Source: Selaginella tamariscina
Lineage: Eukaryota; Streptophyta; Lycopodiopsida; Selaginellales; Selaginellaceae
Length of the DNA: 64,000 bases
Direction of reading: 5' to 3'
Assembly: GCA_003024785.1 (NCBI GenBank)
Contig: PUQB01000052.1
Coordinates: forward strand, 248,001 to 312,000
A program made the translations under genes and the position numbers. The notes beneath the pieces were generated by a model. The model worked only from the letters and a program-made list of their open reading frames with translations, was not told the origin of the DNA and made no database searches. Below, piece by piece: positions 51,370 to 63,955 of this stretch; within the stretch, counting starts at the first letter, position 1; each line of letters opens with the position of its first letter.

Positions 51370-53640
51370 GCCTCTATAAGGTTTTAAACTTAATAATATT
51401 CTAATATATATTCACCGTTTGATTTTAATATCAATGGTCTAGATTGGTTTCACCATGTATATGATAAAGGATTATATAATAAATTAAAAATACCATTCAA
51501 GAAAACATGCACTTAATTAATAAATTAGTAAGTATTAAGTATAAGTGTTATTAATCTTTGAAAAAATAAATTATTTTTTTAGTAAGAAAACATATTAAAA
51601 ACTATTTGCAAGAATGTATTAGAAATAACAATTCCCTAACATTTGCAAACTATTTACTTTTTATTTATTTTTATTTTATATTATTTATCTTTTTAATAAA
51701 GAAACTATATTATAAACCATACTCACTAGTGACCATCCACATAACACGATTGGAATTAAGTTTTGACATGATTTGTGTTTTATAGCAATCTAATGTGAAT
51801 AATTAAATAAATAATTATTTTTTTTTAATTTAATGTTTACTCTAGACAATTTACCCATTCACTTATAATATGAATGAACAAACTTTTAAGATGCATGATT
51901 CTAATTTTAACAAGTTTCACATATATGTTATTGTGTTTATAAATTCAAAAGCTTCTATATTCACCCATAATAAATGAAAATAACACTCAACAATTTGTAA
52001 TGTGTTATGCATTATGATTAATCGATCTTTTTTAACAAGCTTTACAATTAAAAGATTTTTAATCTCTTTTGGACATTATTAATTGTGGCATGATACATAA
52101 TATGATCATGACATAATTACCAAAAGTGGTCGTATTATATTTAATTATGCCATCATCACTAAAAAAAATTTTAAGTTTTTTTTTTGTATTATAATGTAAT
52201 GATTCTCATCAATGTTTTATCTTTATTAACAATTTTTAAGACCTTTAATGAGATACTTTATTTTTATTAATAATTTTCAAAACTTAAAATATAAATTTCA
52301 TAAGCAAAAACAACTCTGTATATTTATTTGAAGTTATAGTTCTTAATCAAGTTAATAATTTTTTCAAAATTAAGAGTTTTATATCACTTTTCATATGACT
52401 TGTTACTCACCATAAACTGTTATATATTCTCAACATTCTCTCTTTAAAAAATTAATTTATAACTAAAACAAATTTTCTTAAAGCAATTTAACAGTTAACT
52501 TTGTATTGATAATGAAAAACTTCATAAGTTCTTCATATTCATTTATCAAATGAGTAATATAATATAGCTTATTATATCCTTATATAATGAATTTAAAAAA
52601 TAGCATACATAGTTTAGCCGCGGTTGGGTTTTAGATGATCATTTTAACACAATGTAAAAAAGTTAACTATACAACTAATGTTCACTTTTAATATTCTTTA
52701 AAACATTAATAAATTTAAAAAATATATCTTATAACCATGAAGTTCATAATGATTATCTTTTTAAAACATTATTTATTAAAAATAATAATGCACACATATT
52801 TTTTCTCTCGTTTATGACACCTTCTCATATAATATCTTATATTCATTATTTAAATGTTGAACTTTATATTTTATTACTACTAATGCATAACCAAGACTAG
52901 CTCGTCCAATAACAAGTAGAAAATTATTTTAAAATGATTAATTTACATAAATTTATTTACGTATGGTCACATTTTTAATTCTATAATGTTGGTTTTAAAA
53001 AGAACTTATATTGTCAGTTGCATCAGTTACATAGGTACATACAGATTAATATATATATATATATATAAATAAAGATTCGAGAATCGAACACATTCATATA
53101 TGATATTTATAGAAATATGGTTAATACAGTATATATACAAATATTTATGCATACATTATACTTAGATAACACAATCGTACACAAATAGTTAATTTTTATA
53201 TATGCATATAAATATATAATGCATTTCTATAAGTGTCTTGATATGACTATAATCATATATAAGTCTAATCTTAATTAGCTTTATTATTAATAATATATAA
53301 TAAGCATATATTAGTATATACATAATATTTTAAATACATTTTGTATATAAGAATGCATATATACATTACACACACAAGAATTAATTTAAAATTTAATTAA
53401 AGAATTCTGTTTCACACATGCCTTGTAGTTGTCTTAGATTAAGTATTATTTTTAATTAAGATAATTATATGGAGCTCATGTCAATTTTATCTAGGTCAAA
53501 TTTATATAGATGCTATTTAATTAAGTTAATGCATGCGTTATATATTTGATACATGTATAATATGACATATTTTTCCTTAATACTTAATTAAATGTAGTTT
53601 AAAAGTTAAATCATTAACTACAATATAGACTTTCCAATAA
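51370..53640. repeat. AT-rich tract of module 3 (shortened)
   Basis: This is a shortened version of the tracts after the other two minus-strand GDSL genes. The part at about 53100-53500 aligns with 30160-30490 and 41925-42240 (GATAACACAATCGTACACAAAT, CACACATGCC). The left part aligns loosely with 27000-29100, and the hAT relic is largely lost. No gene is seen. Confidence 0.6.
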
Positions 53641-53904
53641 AAACATTACGAATACCGCCAATTCCATGTGGTTAATTAGAGACTGACACGTAGCCAAATT
53701 AATTATTTTGCCACGTCAAGGGAGCGCGATCGAGCATTTCAACCCTAGGTATTTGAAATTTAGTCTTATTTCATTATTCCTTTAATTTGATAAATAGTTC
53801 TTATTTATTTTTCTCAATAGATCTCTTCATTTTCTATTCTTCAATGATGCTGCTGTGTATATGTTCATGATATATGTGTTCATATTGTACACAGTAACAA
53901 ATCA
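53641..53904 (+). promoter_or_regulatory. 5' region of the Kir-like gene
   Basis: This short, single-copy region separates the duplicated tract from the ATG at 53905. It contains two CACGT cores (GACACGTAGCC near 53685 and GCCACGTCAAGG near 53711). Such ACGT cores are bound by plant bZIP factors, but no function is shown here. An AT-rich stretch near 53760-53830 could hold the TATA box. Confidence 0.3.
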
Positions 53905-54592
53905 ATGGCTTCTACAGCATTTCATCGGGCAGTCGTAATTGCGCCACTTGGCTTGATTCAATTGCATGCCAGAATTGCTACAAATTGCAATGCAAGTATT
54001 GGTCGTGGTAGTGGGGGCGTTCATGGGTACAGGTCGAGAAAGGTTAGACGAAGAAGGTCAGCAAATAACAACCAAGAAGAGATTCAGTAAGTAATATAAT
54101 ATATATATTCATATGAACTATATGTATATCTACTATTCTCATACGTATATACACAACGCATATATCTGCTATACATCCGTACATGTGTATACGTATATGT
54201 GTTGTAATAATGTATATACTAACCAATTTTATGCTGTTGTCTAAGAAGAAACAAAGGATATACTTTACAGCTATTAGACACACACATACAGTATAATTAC
54301 ACCTTACATATATGTATATAGATGCATATGTACACGCGCACACACACACACACACACATATGTATGTAGTAAACAGGTTTTCACTACACAGGTAGTTTGC
54401 ACGAACGACACACAGAAAAATGCTTCTGTCAAGAGAACAAGCAGAAGACTAAAACGAAGACCAAGTAAACAGGAAAACAACATAAACGTAGAAGACGCAT
54501 CTCCTGTAGAAGAAGTTGCCCCTGTAGCACTAACAATCCTCACAGATCCACAGTTATTCGAAACACCAATTGACAAAGTCACAGAGGAGGAG

Positions 54593-54641
<49 letters not shown>

Positions 54642-55989
54642 GAGAGAGAGATAGAGAGAGAGAGAGAGTAACTATGGTTATACAGGAGACCAAGAGCGAC
54701 GGACAGGATCATATTGAGGAGGATCAGACGGCTTCGGATGCTCACAGTGTGCAAGGAGAGGTTAACAAAGTGGTAGAACAAGTCTCCCAGGTTGTTGCAC
54801 AGATTGGACACAAGGTCGTGGATGATGTTCTTCCGGAGAGTGTGGTGGCACAAGCCGAACAGGTTGCACAGGCTGCTGAGGTTCTTGTTGAGCAAGTTAG
54901 TACGCTTCCTGTAGTGGAAAAGGTTGTAAAGGTGTGTATGTGTCTGTGTAGGTGTGTGTATGTGTGTGTTCTGAATATGAATGTCTCATGTCTTAGTTTC
55001 ATCTACAAAAAGTTTCAAAAACATGCATGTACACTGTGTGTGTGTGTGTGAACATGATGAATGCATTATATCTTAGTCGTGTGAACATGATGAATGCATT
55101 ATATCTTAGTAAGGCTGGGAGTCGAGTATGTTACTTCCTTATGTGTATAGCAGTATATAGTTGATTAGTTGTTATATATATGTTTATGTACACACGTGTA
55201 TATATATAATATTTTTAAAGGCAACGGAACAAATGGCAAGTTTAATATACATGGACGAGGGTGATTGGAGTGAGGACGACGAGTTCGAGGCATACTCGAC
55301 TTCTGAACTGCCAGAGTTCCGTGGGATACGTGGTATAGAGAACTTCACCGTATTACAAGAGAACTACGGTGTCGTATCCGTAATATACGATTTCTACATA
55401 TACATGCTCAAGAGGCCTGTTACGCAGTTTGCACTAGCTATGTTTGCTGCTCCTGTGGGTGTCAGCCTGATTTTTACCATGTTCTATCTCCCACAGGTAT
55501 GCCCACACACACACACACGTGTGTGTGTGTGTGCGTGCATATATATGCCATATGCCATATGAGAGAGTACACAGGAAGTTTAGACTAAGTTTAAACGTAT
55601 ATGTCATGACAAAACACACACGGGCTCACGCACGCTTACACACACTTAAACCAGGTTCAAGGATTGGCGTTTGAAGAGAACGCTGGGAACTTGTGGTCAT
55701 CTTCTTCCACGGTAGGGCCTGGTTTAGAAGGTGTTAATTGGGAGACTGTATTCCAAGTGTTTATGTTCAGTATTTCTCTGTCTACGGGGCTTGAACCAGA
55801 GCTTGCCCCACTTACGCCTTACACACTTGTAATTGCCAACGTAAATGCCTTAGTCGCTCAGCTCTTATTTGTTTTCCTCAGCGGTGCAGGTAATGTATGC
55901 GCGTGCATGTGTATCTGTTTACATATTATATACACATATGTACATATAGTGCGCATATATGCATGCGTCTGTACAGGATACACAAAAAC

Positions 55990-56033
<44 letters not shown>

Positions 56034-56781
56034 ACAGAACGCAAGCATACATATGTACAGATATAATATGTGGACTGATATATATGCATATCCACGTATA
56101 TATGTGTGTGTGTGGTCACATGTATATACTAGTTGCATAAGCATATAAAATGAGAGTTATTTTCAGTTTTTGCGAGGTTGTCACAGCCATCACAGCCAAT
56201 CAGATTCTCTTTGGTGGCATTAGTGAGCCCAGCAATGAAAAGGAACCCCGCGTCGTACAGGTACATTACATAATATAGAATACAATATCACAAACGTATG
56301 TATATGGTGTGTTTTCCTATATACATACAGGCACACACACACACATGTATGTATGTATGTCTGTACGTGTACTTAAGGTATGTTATCCAAATGAACACAA
56401 ACACATTGTACGTACCATATTACACATAGTGTGTTTAACTAAATGAATTTATGTAGGGTGTTTATGGCGAGGTATGTATTAGCAGGTCCACAGCCTTGTG
56501 AACTAGTGGATGTTAAGGTTGATTTAACCTATAAATTTAACACCCTTACAAGATCAGGAACATATTTCAGATCCACACAATCATTAAAACTAGTAAGTTT
56601 AATATTTAATTACACAGTATTAATATTACACACACACACACACTTTAAACAGGTACGGTCAGAAGTTGCATATTTGAACTATGGGATGCTTGTACGCCAT
56701 ATTATTGATGAAACAAGTCCCCTTCATAAAAGAACACCTGAAATGCTCCAGAAGGAAGATGGTATCTTCACGCTAAGCGTG

Positions 56782-56870
<89 letters not shown>

Positions 56871-57070
56871 CATATATAGGCATACATATTGAATTCTTGC
56901 AGGTTGGACTTGAGAGGAGTTCTATGCAGTCTGTTTTCCATGCACAACATTATTCCATAGACGATGGTCATGTCATATGGGATGCAGAATTTGAAGATAT
57001 GATATTAATTAGTAAAAGAAATCGACGTATTGTTGATCACTCTAAACTAAGTGAATGGAGACCCACCTAG
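53905..57070 (+). CDS. Kir-type (inward-rectifier-like) channel homologue with altered pore loop
   Basis: Approximate exons are 53905-54086, 54392-54592, 54687-54931, 55221-55496, 55655-55889, 56167-56260, 56457-56592, 56653-56781 and 56903-57070. The N-terminus is Ala/Ser/Arg-rich with few acids, like a plastid transit peptide. An acidic and Val-rich amphipathic segment follows (VNKVVEQVSQVVAQ), then TM1 (FALAMFAAPVGVSLIF), a pore loop, TM2 (VALVAQL-type), VFARLSQPSQPIRFS and the Kir/KirBac beta-rich cytoplasmic domain (HIIDETSPLH, VGLERSSMQSVFHAQHY, VDHSKL). The pore loop reads SISLSTGLEPELAP where K+-selective relatives have a TVGYGD filter. Whether it conducts K+ is therefore doubtful. 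The exon 1-2 joint does not keep frame as read, so that boundary needs transcript support. Its stop lies 136 bases from the convergent ERH stop. Confidence 0.85.
54597..54670. repeat. (CA)n then (GA)n microsatellite in Kir-like intron 2
   Basis: The run starts only a few bases after the splice donor of exon 2 (donor at 54593) and fills most of the intron. It is one of several such cases in this window. Confidence 0.95.
56783..56866. repeat. (TG)n(AG)n microsatellite in Kir-like intron 8
   Basis: The intron begins GTATGTGTG at 56782 and is almost wholly a TG run followed by an AG run before a short acceptor region. Intron length will vary with slippage. Confidence 0.95.
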
Positions 57071-57074
57071 GTTC

Positions 57075-57084
57075 GTGTGTGTGC

Positions 57085-57154
<70 letters not shown>
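57075..57154. repeat. (TG)n(AG)n microsatellite between Kir-like gene and ERH
   Basis: This compound microsatellite lies directly after the Kir-like stop codon, in the narrow gap between two convergent genes. It is probably transcribed as 3' UTR. Confidence 0.9.
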
Positions 57155-57156
<2 letters not shown>

Positions 57157-57205
57157 TTATCATTATACTTATTATGTGATAGCATTTATATATAAATAAA
57201 TTGTA

Positions 57206-57701
57206 TTATATATATATTAATTTTATTTGTACAGTGTTTTTTTTGGGGTCTTTTTGTATAGGGGCTGCTAGCTTTCTCAAGTGGTGAAAGGCTCGGTGTT
57301 TAAGCCATTGTCGATCGTAGGGCATGAAACCATGTACATTGGGATCGTATCTGCATGGTATGTATTAATAATATTTAATAATTATTTATTAAACTAAATT
57401 CTCTAGTTAAATAAATGAACATAATTAGCTTACACTAAAGCAGTCATCTCCTTTAATCCATCAATATAATCGTACAGGTCTCCTATGTCGTATGAAATAC
57501 TTGTCAAGTCCGGGTTCAAATCCTTGAGCTTCTTCTCATACAAAGCACACACTCCTGTAACTCCGAATATTCTCACTTTAATTCATTCATTTAATTAGAA
57601 AAAAATAAAATTTAATTAATATAATAAGATAATAAAACCGTATTTGTATGCGTATACTTTCTAACGTCTTGTAGCAGGTACCTCTCTCTCTCTCTCTCGC
57701 A

Positions 57702-57733
<32 letters not shown>

Positions 57734-57962
57734 TCTCTCTCACTCACACGCACGCACACGCACACGCACACACACCTTCCATGCATTCTGGGATGGAGTC
57801 GTATTCGAGAAATGTGCGAGTATTTTGATTTGAGGTTATCTGCACGAGCACGATAACGTGCCTTTTCATGGCCTGTTTATCAAACTCTTGGTGAACACAC
57901 ACGCACGCACGCACGCACGCGCACAATATGTATACACACATGTATTAGATAACACTTACCAT
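57206..57962 (-). CDS. ERH: Enhancer of rudimentary homologue
   Basis: Four coding exons splice cleanly: 57960-57962 (the ATG alone), 57776-57872, 57434-57554 and 57206-57350, giving about 121 residues. The protein reads MKRHVIVLVQITSNQNTRTF, LEYDSIPECMEG, VCALYEKKLKDLNP, SISYDIGDLYDYIDGL and YDPNVHGFMPYDRQWLKHRA, followed by HLRKLA. This matches ERH over its whole usual length of about 104 residues. ERH is a small conserved nuclear protein linked to mRNA processing and gene silencing complexes. All splice sites are GT-AG and frame is kept throughout, unlike several neighbours. After HLRKLA there is an extra tail of about 18 residues encoded next to a run of eight A. A one-base error there would shorten it. 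Confidence 0.95.
57679..57775. repeat. (TC)n(AC)n microsatellite in ERH intron 2
   Basis: On the coding strand the intron opens directly with GTGTGTGTGCG at the donor, and the GT run is followed by a long GA run. The splice donor itself is part of the microsatellite. Confidence 0.92.
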
Positions 57963-58192
57963 GGTTGGCACAGATGAAGTTAATCATGATAGATTGCTCA
58001 AGGGCAACTTGATTGAAACGATACGAGACATTTAAACGACAGCCGTTAGATCTAATCTTTTATCTCTTCTATGCACCGTCGATCCAGTATACAATCCACG
58101 GTGTTGATTTAACACCACATGATATATGCCGTCGATTAGTGGACGGTAGAGATGTGAAGAGCTTAGTGTAGCCCTAGGTCTCGCGGGAGAGA
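57963..58192. promoter_or_regulatory. divergent promoter region, ERH (-) / CBSCBSPB (+)
   Basis: Only 230 bases separate the two start codons, and the genes point away from each other, so the region must serve both promoters or hold both 5' leaders. It is less AT-rich than the surrounding DNA and has no clear TATA box on either side. The 3' part (GTCTCGCGGGAGAG near 58177) is GC-rich with a short palindrome, TCTCGCGGGAGA. Confidence 0.5.
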
Positions 58193-61100
58193 ATGAATGA
58201 GAGAGGCGCGGGAAAGCAGGAGAGAAGTGCGGGATTGGGGAGAATTCAGGAGAGAAGTGGGGGATTAGAGAGAATGCAGGAGAGGAGCTCATCGTCCCGC
58301 AGGAATACAAGGACAGTGAAGAAGCTGAGGCCTGTGAAGGCGCTTATTATAAGGGAGTGTTGTTCTGTGGCAGATGCGTGTAAGAAAATGGCGGCTTTGC
58401 ATATTGATGCGATTCTTCTTACGGATGTAGACTCTGTTCTATGTGGAATCTTCACTGATAAGGTAATTTGTTTAATTATTTAACATGTAATTATAAGTTT
58501 AATTAGCAATGTAACAAGTCTTTAATTGTAAAACAGTTAATTTTAACAACCACATATATGTTACACATTTACAAATATACATGCACGACATACCATACAT
58601 ATATGTTTATATTCGCAAACGGATCCTATATAATGTGTTATACTATACATGGATAAGCACATGTACACACACTTAGAGTTTTTATATTTGCATGCATTCG
58701 TGCGTGTGCGTGTGCGTGTGTGTGCGTGTGTGTGTGTGAGTGTGTTTAATGCAAATGTTTGCAGGATTTAGCGATTAGAGTTATTGGTAAAGAACTAAAA
58801 CCCGAAGACACACCTATGTCTTCAGTTATGACGAGGAACCCAATCTATGTCAGCAACAATACATCAGTGGATCATGCATTAAGAAAAATGCTGCAAGGTT
58901 TAATTAATCATTAATTGAACTACGTCCAAGCACAAGATAAAATGTAAATTTCTTTTCTTTTCGTTTTTTTCTTTTTATAATTTTTTAATTAAAATATAAC
59001 CAATTTAATTTGGTTTTTTCTTACAGGAAATTTTAGGCACCTTCCGGTTGTTGAAGATGGACAAGTAGTTGCACTTGTGAATATAAATAAGTGTTTGTAT
59101 GATGCCATTGTGAGCCTAGAATGGGAACTGGGAGTTTTAGCTGCTGCAAATGATCTTGCAAACACATTATCTGGTATGCATGTGTGTATAACACCATATA
59201 TAGACGCCTCCATAAACAATGTGTGTGTGTCTCTCTCTCTTCTCTAATATATATGTGTGTGTGTGTGTTAGATATACATCTTCCAGTCCTCATGGTGGAA
59301 CATTTTAAAGAATCTCATTAGATGCAGTAATTTGTTAGTATACACATTGTGCAGTCATGAAATCCTTTGTGGAGCTCTCCCACTCTCTCTCTTTCTCTCT
59401 GCATGTGTGTGCAGATATAGTATTAAATATGTACATATGTGCAACATGTATGTATATACACAAGCACACACAGAGAAAGGTATCCATGTGTTATGTACGC
59501 TTATTTTCCATATTCTAAATATTCTAATGAAGAGAATCATGCAGCCTCTTCGACATCAATTGAAGCTCTTAGAGAACAAACATTTCAGCCCACAGTGGGA
59601 TCTTTGATAATGCAGTCCTTCAAGTAAGCTCGTGTGTGTGTGTGTGTGTGTTGCGTACCATTACTAACCGAGGTTGTATTGCAGAGCATTAATACTTGCT
59701 CCAGATGAGACGGTGGACACGTGTACCAGGAAAATGCTTGAGTTTAATAGTGATTATGTTATAATTGCATCCGGCAAAGATCCACAAGGAATATTCACGT
59801 AAGGAATTATTTCTTGTAATGAGTGAGCAGTGTGTGTGCGTGTGTGCGTTTTCCTAAGAGTTTCTTATTTGTGTTTCTTTTCTTGTTTATAGATCAAAAG
59901 ACTTGCTAACTCGAGTTGTTGCAAGAAGCCTTCCTCCAACAACAGCTGTTGAGAAGGTAATATAATAATTAACTAAATGAACTAATATTAGTATAACATT
60001 TATCTAATATTAATTCAACATTATGATAATTATTAAATATATCTACTTTTGTTAGTTTTCTAATATATTAATGCAGGTAATGACTCGAAATGTGGAATGT
60101 GCTACATTAGACACGACTATCTTGGATGCGCTGCATATCATGCATGATGGTCGATTTTCTCATTTACCCATTCTTGATCAAGGTAACCCTCACCCCCACC
60201 CACGCACACACACACGCACATATACTTATTTACCTGATCAGATATTATTAAGACTGTGTAGTCCATGCAGAAAACGGTGTAGTGGGATGCATTGGCATTT
60301 TGGAGCTTCTGGAAGGTAGCCTTGTCAATGTAAGGAATTGTGTGTCTCTCTCTCTCTCACACACACAAACACACACACGGGCTCGTTCGGACACACACAC
60401 TGTTTCTTTCAACTCATAACTTTCATTAGGTTGATGAGGAACCAAAGAACACGTCAGATTCTGGAACTGCAGAACGCAGGTTAGTGTATTTATCATTTGG
60501 TATCTACTTATCACTAATTAATATTTGATTTATTAATCTTTATTTTTAAACTAAATATAATTTCTTTCTTTGTTTTTCCTAGTGATATATCTGCAAATTT
60601 GACATCAGAAACGATTGCTGCCGAGGCTGTGAGGACAGTTTACCCTTCTTTATGGCTTCCAAATTACTCTCGTTTAAAGTGGAAGATTGTAAAGGCTGTG
60701 TCCATCGCTTTAATTATGGTAAAATCATTTTTACATATGTAGCTATTATTTGCATAACGATTGCGCGCGCGTGTGTGTTGTAAATAAATAATATAGTTAG
60801 ATATATTTACATCAACTTGGTCATTAGTTACACACACACGTACGTGTGGGTGTGCGCTTGTTGTTTGGTGAGGATTAGACGATAATCTTTTATTAATATA
60901 CGTTTGCAGGTACCCAGAGTCTTCATGAGCTTGTTTCGGCAATTGCATTGAGGATTGGCAAACAAGAAGGAAGCCTACACGTCTTGGTATAGTTCACCTT
61001 ATTATATTACCATTCTAATTCTTGTAGTATATTATTATAATAATCTATTATATGCAGATATTCCTACACACACACATCTGTGCGAATCTTGAAAGTGAAT

Positions 61101-61564
61101 ATTCACTGCATTTCCGGGTTTCCTGTGTTGTGTTTTACCCAGTTTTATCTTACTATAGACCTCTCTGTAGTATCTTGATATGTATATAAACACGTGCAAG
61201 ATGTCACTATGTGCGTGTATGCGTGTGTAGACGAGCTATATTAGTTCTATGAACGAGTATTTACTATTCATATATTATATAAGTTATGTCAATATATAAC
61301 TATAAATAATTATATGTGATTATATAACTATTATATAATAATAGAATTTAAAATTACCAAGCCCATAGATTTGATACCAGGCTTGACAGTACAAAGACGA
61401 CGAGGGGACTTGATATTATTATCAATGACAGCGATCTTTCATTGGCTGTTAGTTTTGCAAAAGCTTTCGGCATGAAGGTAAACCTAATAATAATTTATTT
61501 AAGTAATAAATATTAGGAGTTAACTCCTCATAGTAATTGTCATATTTTCAAGTCTATGTTTCGT

Positions 61565-61610
<46 letters not shown>

Positions 61611-61865
61611 ACACACACAAACACACACACATATAAGCTGGTTTTGTAGGTGTTGAGACTTTACGTGGAATATCCAAATGTAGAGAGTAGCAACAAGCCT
61701 GGGAGATGGAGAATATTCCGTAAAACGGTAATTGCTTCGATTCTGGTAATAGTTGGCCTTGGGTTCTTCTTTCATTCAAGACATAACAGTGAAGAACCAT
61801 GGACAGTGGTTTGGGATCGATTAATCAACCTTAAACATCAGGTTCTAATTAATTATTTTAATTAA
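58193..61865 (+). CDS. CBSCBSPB-type protein: four CBS domains, PB1 domain, C-terminal membrane segment
   Basis: Exons read: 58193-58462, 58765-58897, 59027-59173, 59545-59623, 59685-59798, 59893-59956, 60077-60182, 60271-60329, 60430-60479, 60583-60718, 60910-60986, 61390-61477 and 61650-about 61865. The first CBS pair spans VKALIIRECCSVADACKKM to VALVNINKCLYDAI. The second spans ALILAPDETVDTC to VVGCIGILELLEG. PB1 follows with FKVEDCKGCVHRF, LHELVSAIALRIG and the acidic OPCA-like YKDDEG...NDSDLSLAV, ending KVLRLYVEY. A hydrophobic helix (VIASILVIVGLGFFF) closes the protein, as in plant CBSCBSPB members. CBS pairs bind adenosyl nucleotides and PB1 mediates pairing with other PB1 proteins; the precise role is unknown. 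One-base frame breaks lie within 60640-60670 and at 61404-61410. Confidence 0.92.
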
Positions 61866-62049
61866 TCTATTTTTATATTTAAATACAATTCCATTTTGAA
61901 GATTATTTCTGCCTTCACATACGCACACAGGTTTTATATATATATAGAGGTGTAGTTATTAATGAGAGCTGTTTTAACTATCTACTATGTATATCTACAT
62001 ATTTGGGTTTTAAATCGAAATAAGAACAATAAAGATTAAAATATTTTGA

Positions 62050-62082
<33 letters not shown>

Positions 62083-62422
62083 TTTGAACATGTCAACAGG
62101 TATAATACATCACGTAATAGGTATATACTAAAATCAAGACCAATCTGATGTGGCAGATTGGACTCTTCCACGTGGCACAAGCTAATCCAACGTGGCAGTG
62201 TTGAATGTTACCGCATAGCATTTGGTATGTATACATAACTGAAACACATCTTCAAAACTTGTTTACACAAGTATTTTTTATTTAAGTTAACCTTATGTCA
62301 AACTTATTATGCTTTATTTAAATAAATAAAATTGATTGAGTTCATTAATATAAATTAGAGCATTTTTATATAGTTTAATTTAAATTTTATAAGGAAATAC
62401 AAATTAAAATTTAAAAATTAAT
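61866..62422. other. intergenic spacer between convergent genes
   Basis: This AT-rich spacer lies between the 3' ends of the CBSCBSPB gene and the GH18 gene. It contains a TA/GA microsatellite (about 62047-62083) and ordinary low-complexity stretches. A further 3' exon of the CBSCBSPB gene cannot be excluded, but none is recognisable. Confidence 0.5.
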
Positions 62423-63667
62423 TTATATTGTTTCCACAGTATGTAATACAGCCTGACTTTGTGCCTCATACCAAAAATTTGTTTTATACTTCACTGACAT
62501 ATCAAGACTCCAAATGAATATTCCCGGTAAAATACCCTGTGTTTCATTTAATATCTGCTTAACCCCCTTGAAGAAATCCTCCCCTTGTATCCCTCTATCA
62601 TATACCTATGTGTATACACATTAGACATATATTAATATACATATATAATAATATTATTATTAATTTTATACCTGAAGGCTAACCAATGTCTTCTCCACAT
62701 CACATAGCTGCTTTCTCATGGTAAGTTGTAACAAACTGAGCTACTGAAGGCGGCTTATAGTAGTATAGAACTGGTAATTAACATAGTTAATTACTGAGCT
62801 ATAGTTAGTGTATAGCTGCATGTAGTGGGTGTCAATCTCATGGAAAGGTGCAATAGTAGCATACTTAATTATGTCATTAGCCTTAAGCCTTGTAATTAAC
62901 TCTCCAAACAATATCCAAATGTTGTATTCTCTATATGAAAGCTTTCATAATCTATATCAATACCATCAAGTGAATATTCTTTTAAAATATTTAATAAAGA
63001 ATTGTATGCATTTTGTATCCATTCCTCTGTGTTCTTGGGATCTAATGAAATTTAAAAATACATTAGTATATAATATTACACACACACACACAACACACAC
63101 ACACACATGCACTTACCATACCAATATAAGATTTTATCTTTACCAGAACTAGTATATACACTCCAGCCACCTAAGCTCATTAATACTTTAACATTCTCAT
63201 GTTTAGATTTGATTTTTTTAATGGATTCTGGTGTTATCTCCTCAGACCAACGTTTGTGGAAAATGCCATTTTGAGGCTTACCATCTATAAATATACAAGT
63301 ATATATGTATATTAATTAATGGAATTATATTTTATATCACATTAAGGTTATATACTTATACATAAATTATTTTATATTTATGTGCATGTTTTCTGTGGAT
63401 TGTACAATATGTGAATGTGTATGTATATGTATTTGTATACATAATATACATCTATATATGTATGCAATAAGGCATGCATGTGTGTTGTGTGTGTGGTACC
63501 TTCATCTGCATCTACAACAAAGCTAAGTATGAAGAAGAAATCAGTTGAATTATTGATTGGTACTTCCTCAAACGCAACAGGATATCCTTCGGCACCGAGA
63601 TATTCCATGAATATCTTTCTTGTAGCATTTACACCTGGTTTAAATGCAGTGTGTGCATGTGCATGTG

Positions 63668-63702
<35 letters not shown>

Positions 63703-63955
63703 TGAGGGAGAGAGAGAGAGAGAGGTTTCACTTAACTGTATATGAAGAAACATGCATATACAGTGTTAAACACGATGCAATCAACTCATTCACACAACTG
63801 TACATGTGTGTCTATATATATATGTGTGTGTGTGTAGAGAGAGAGAGAGAAGTTTCTCTTTAACTTTGTATGAAGAAACGTGCATATACAGTGTTAAATA
63901 TGATGCTTAACACAACTGTACATATGTGTGTGTGTGTGTTTATATATATATATAT

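Noticed and set aside
56820-56866. Open frames encoding long Arg-Glu or Ser-Leu runs (also near 55985 and 61570)
   Set aside because: These are translations of AG/TC microsatellites inside introns, without conserved protein context.
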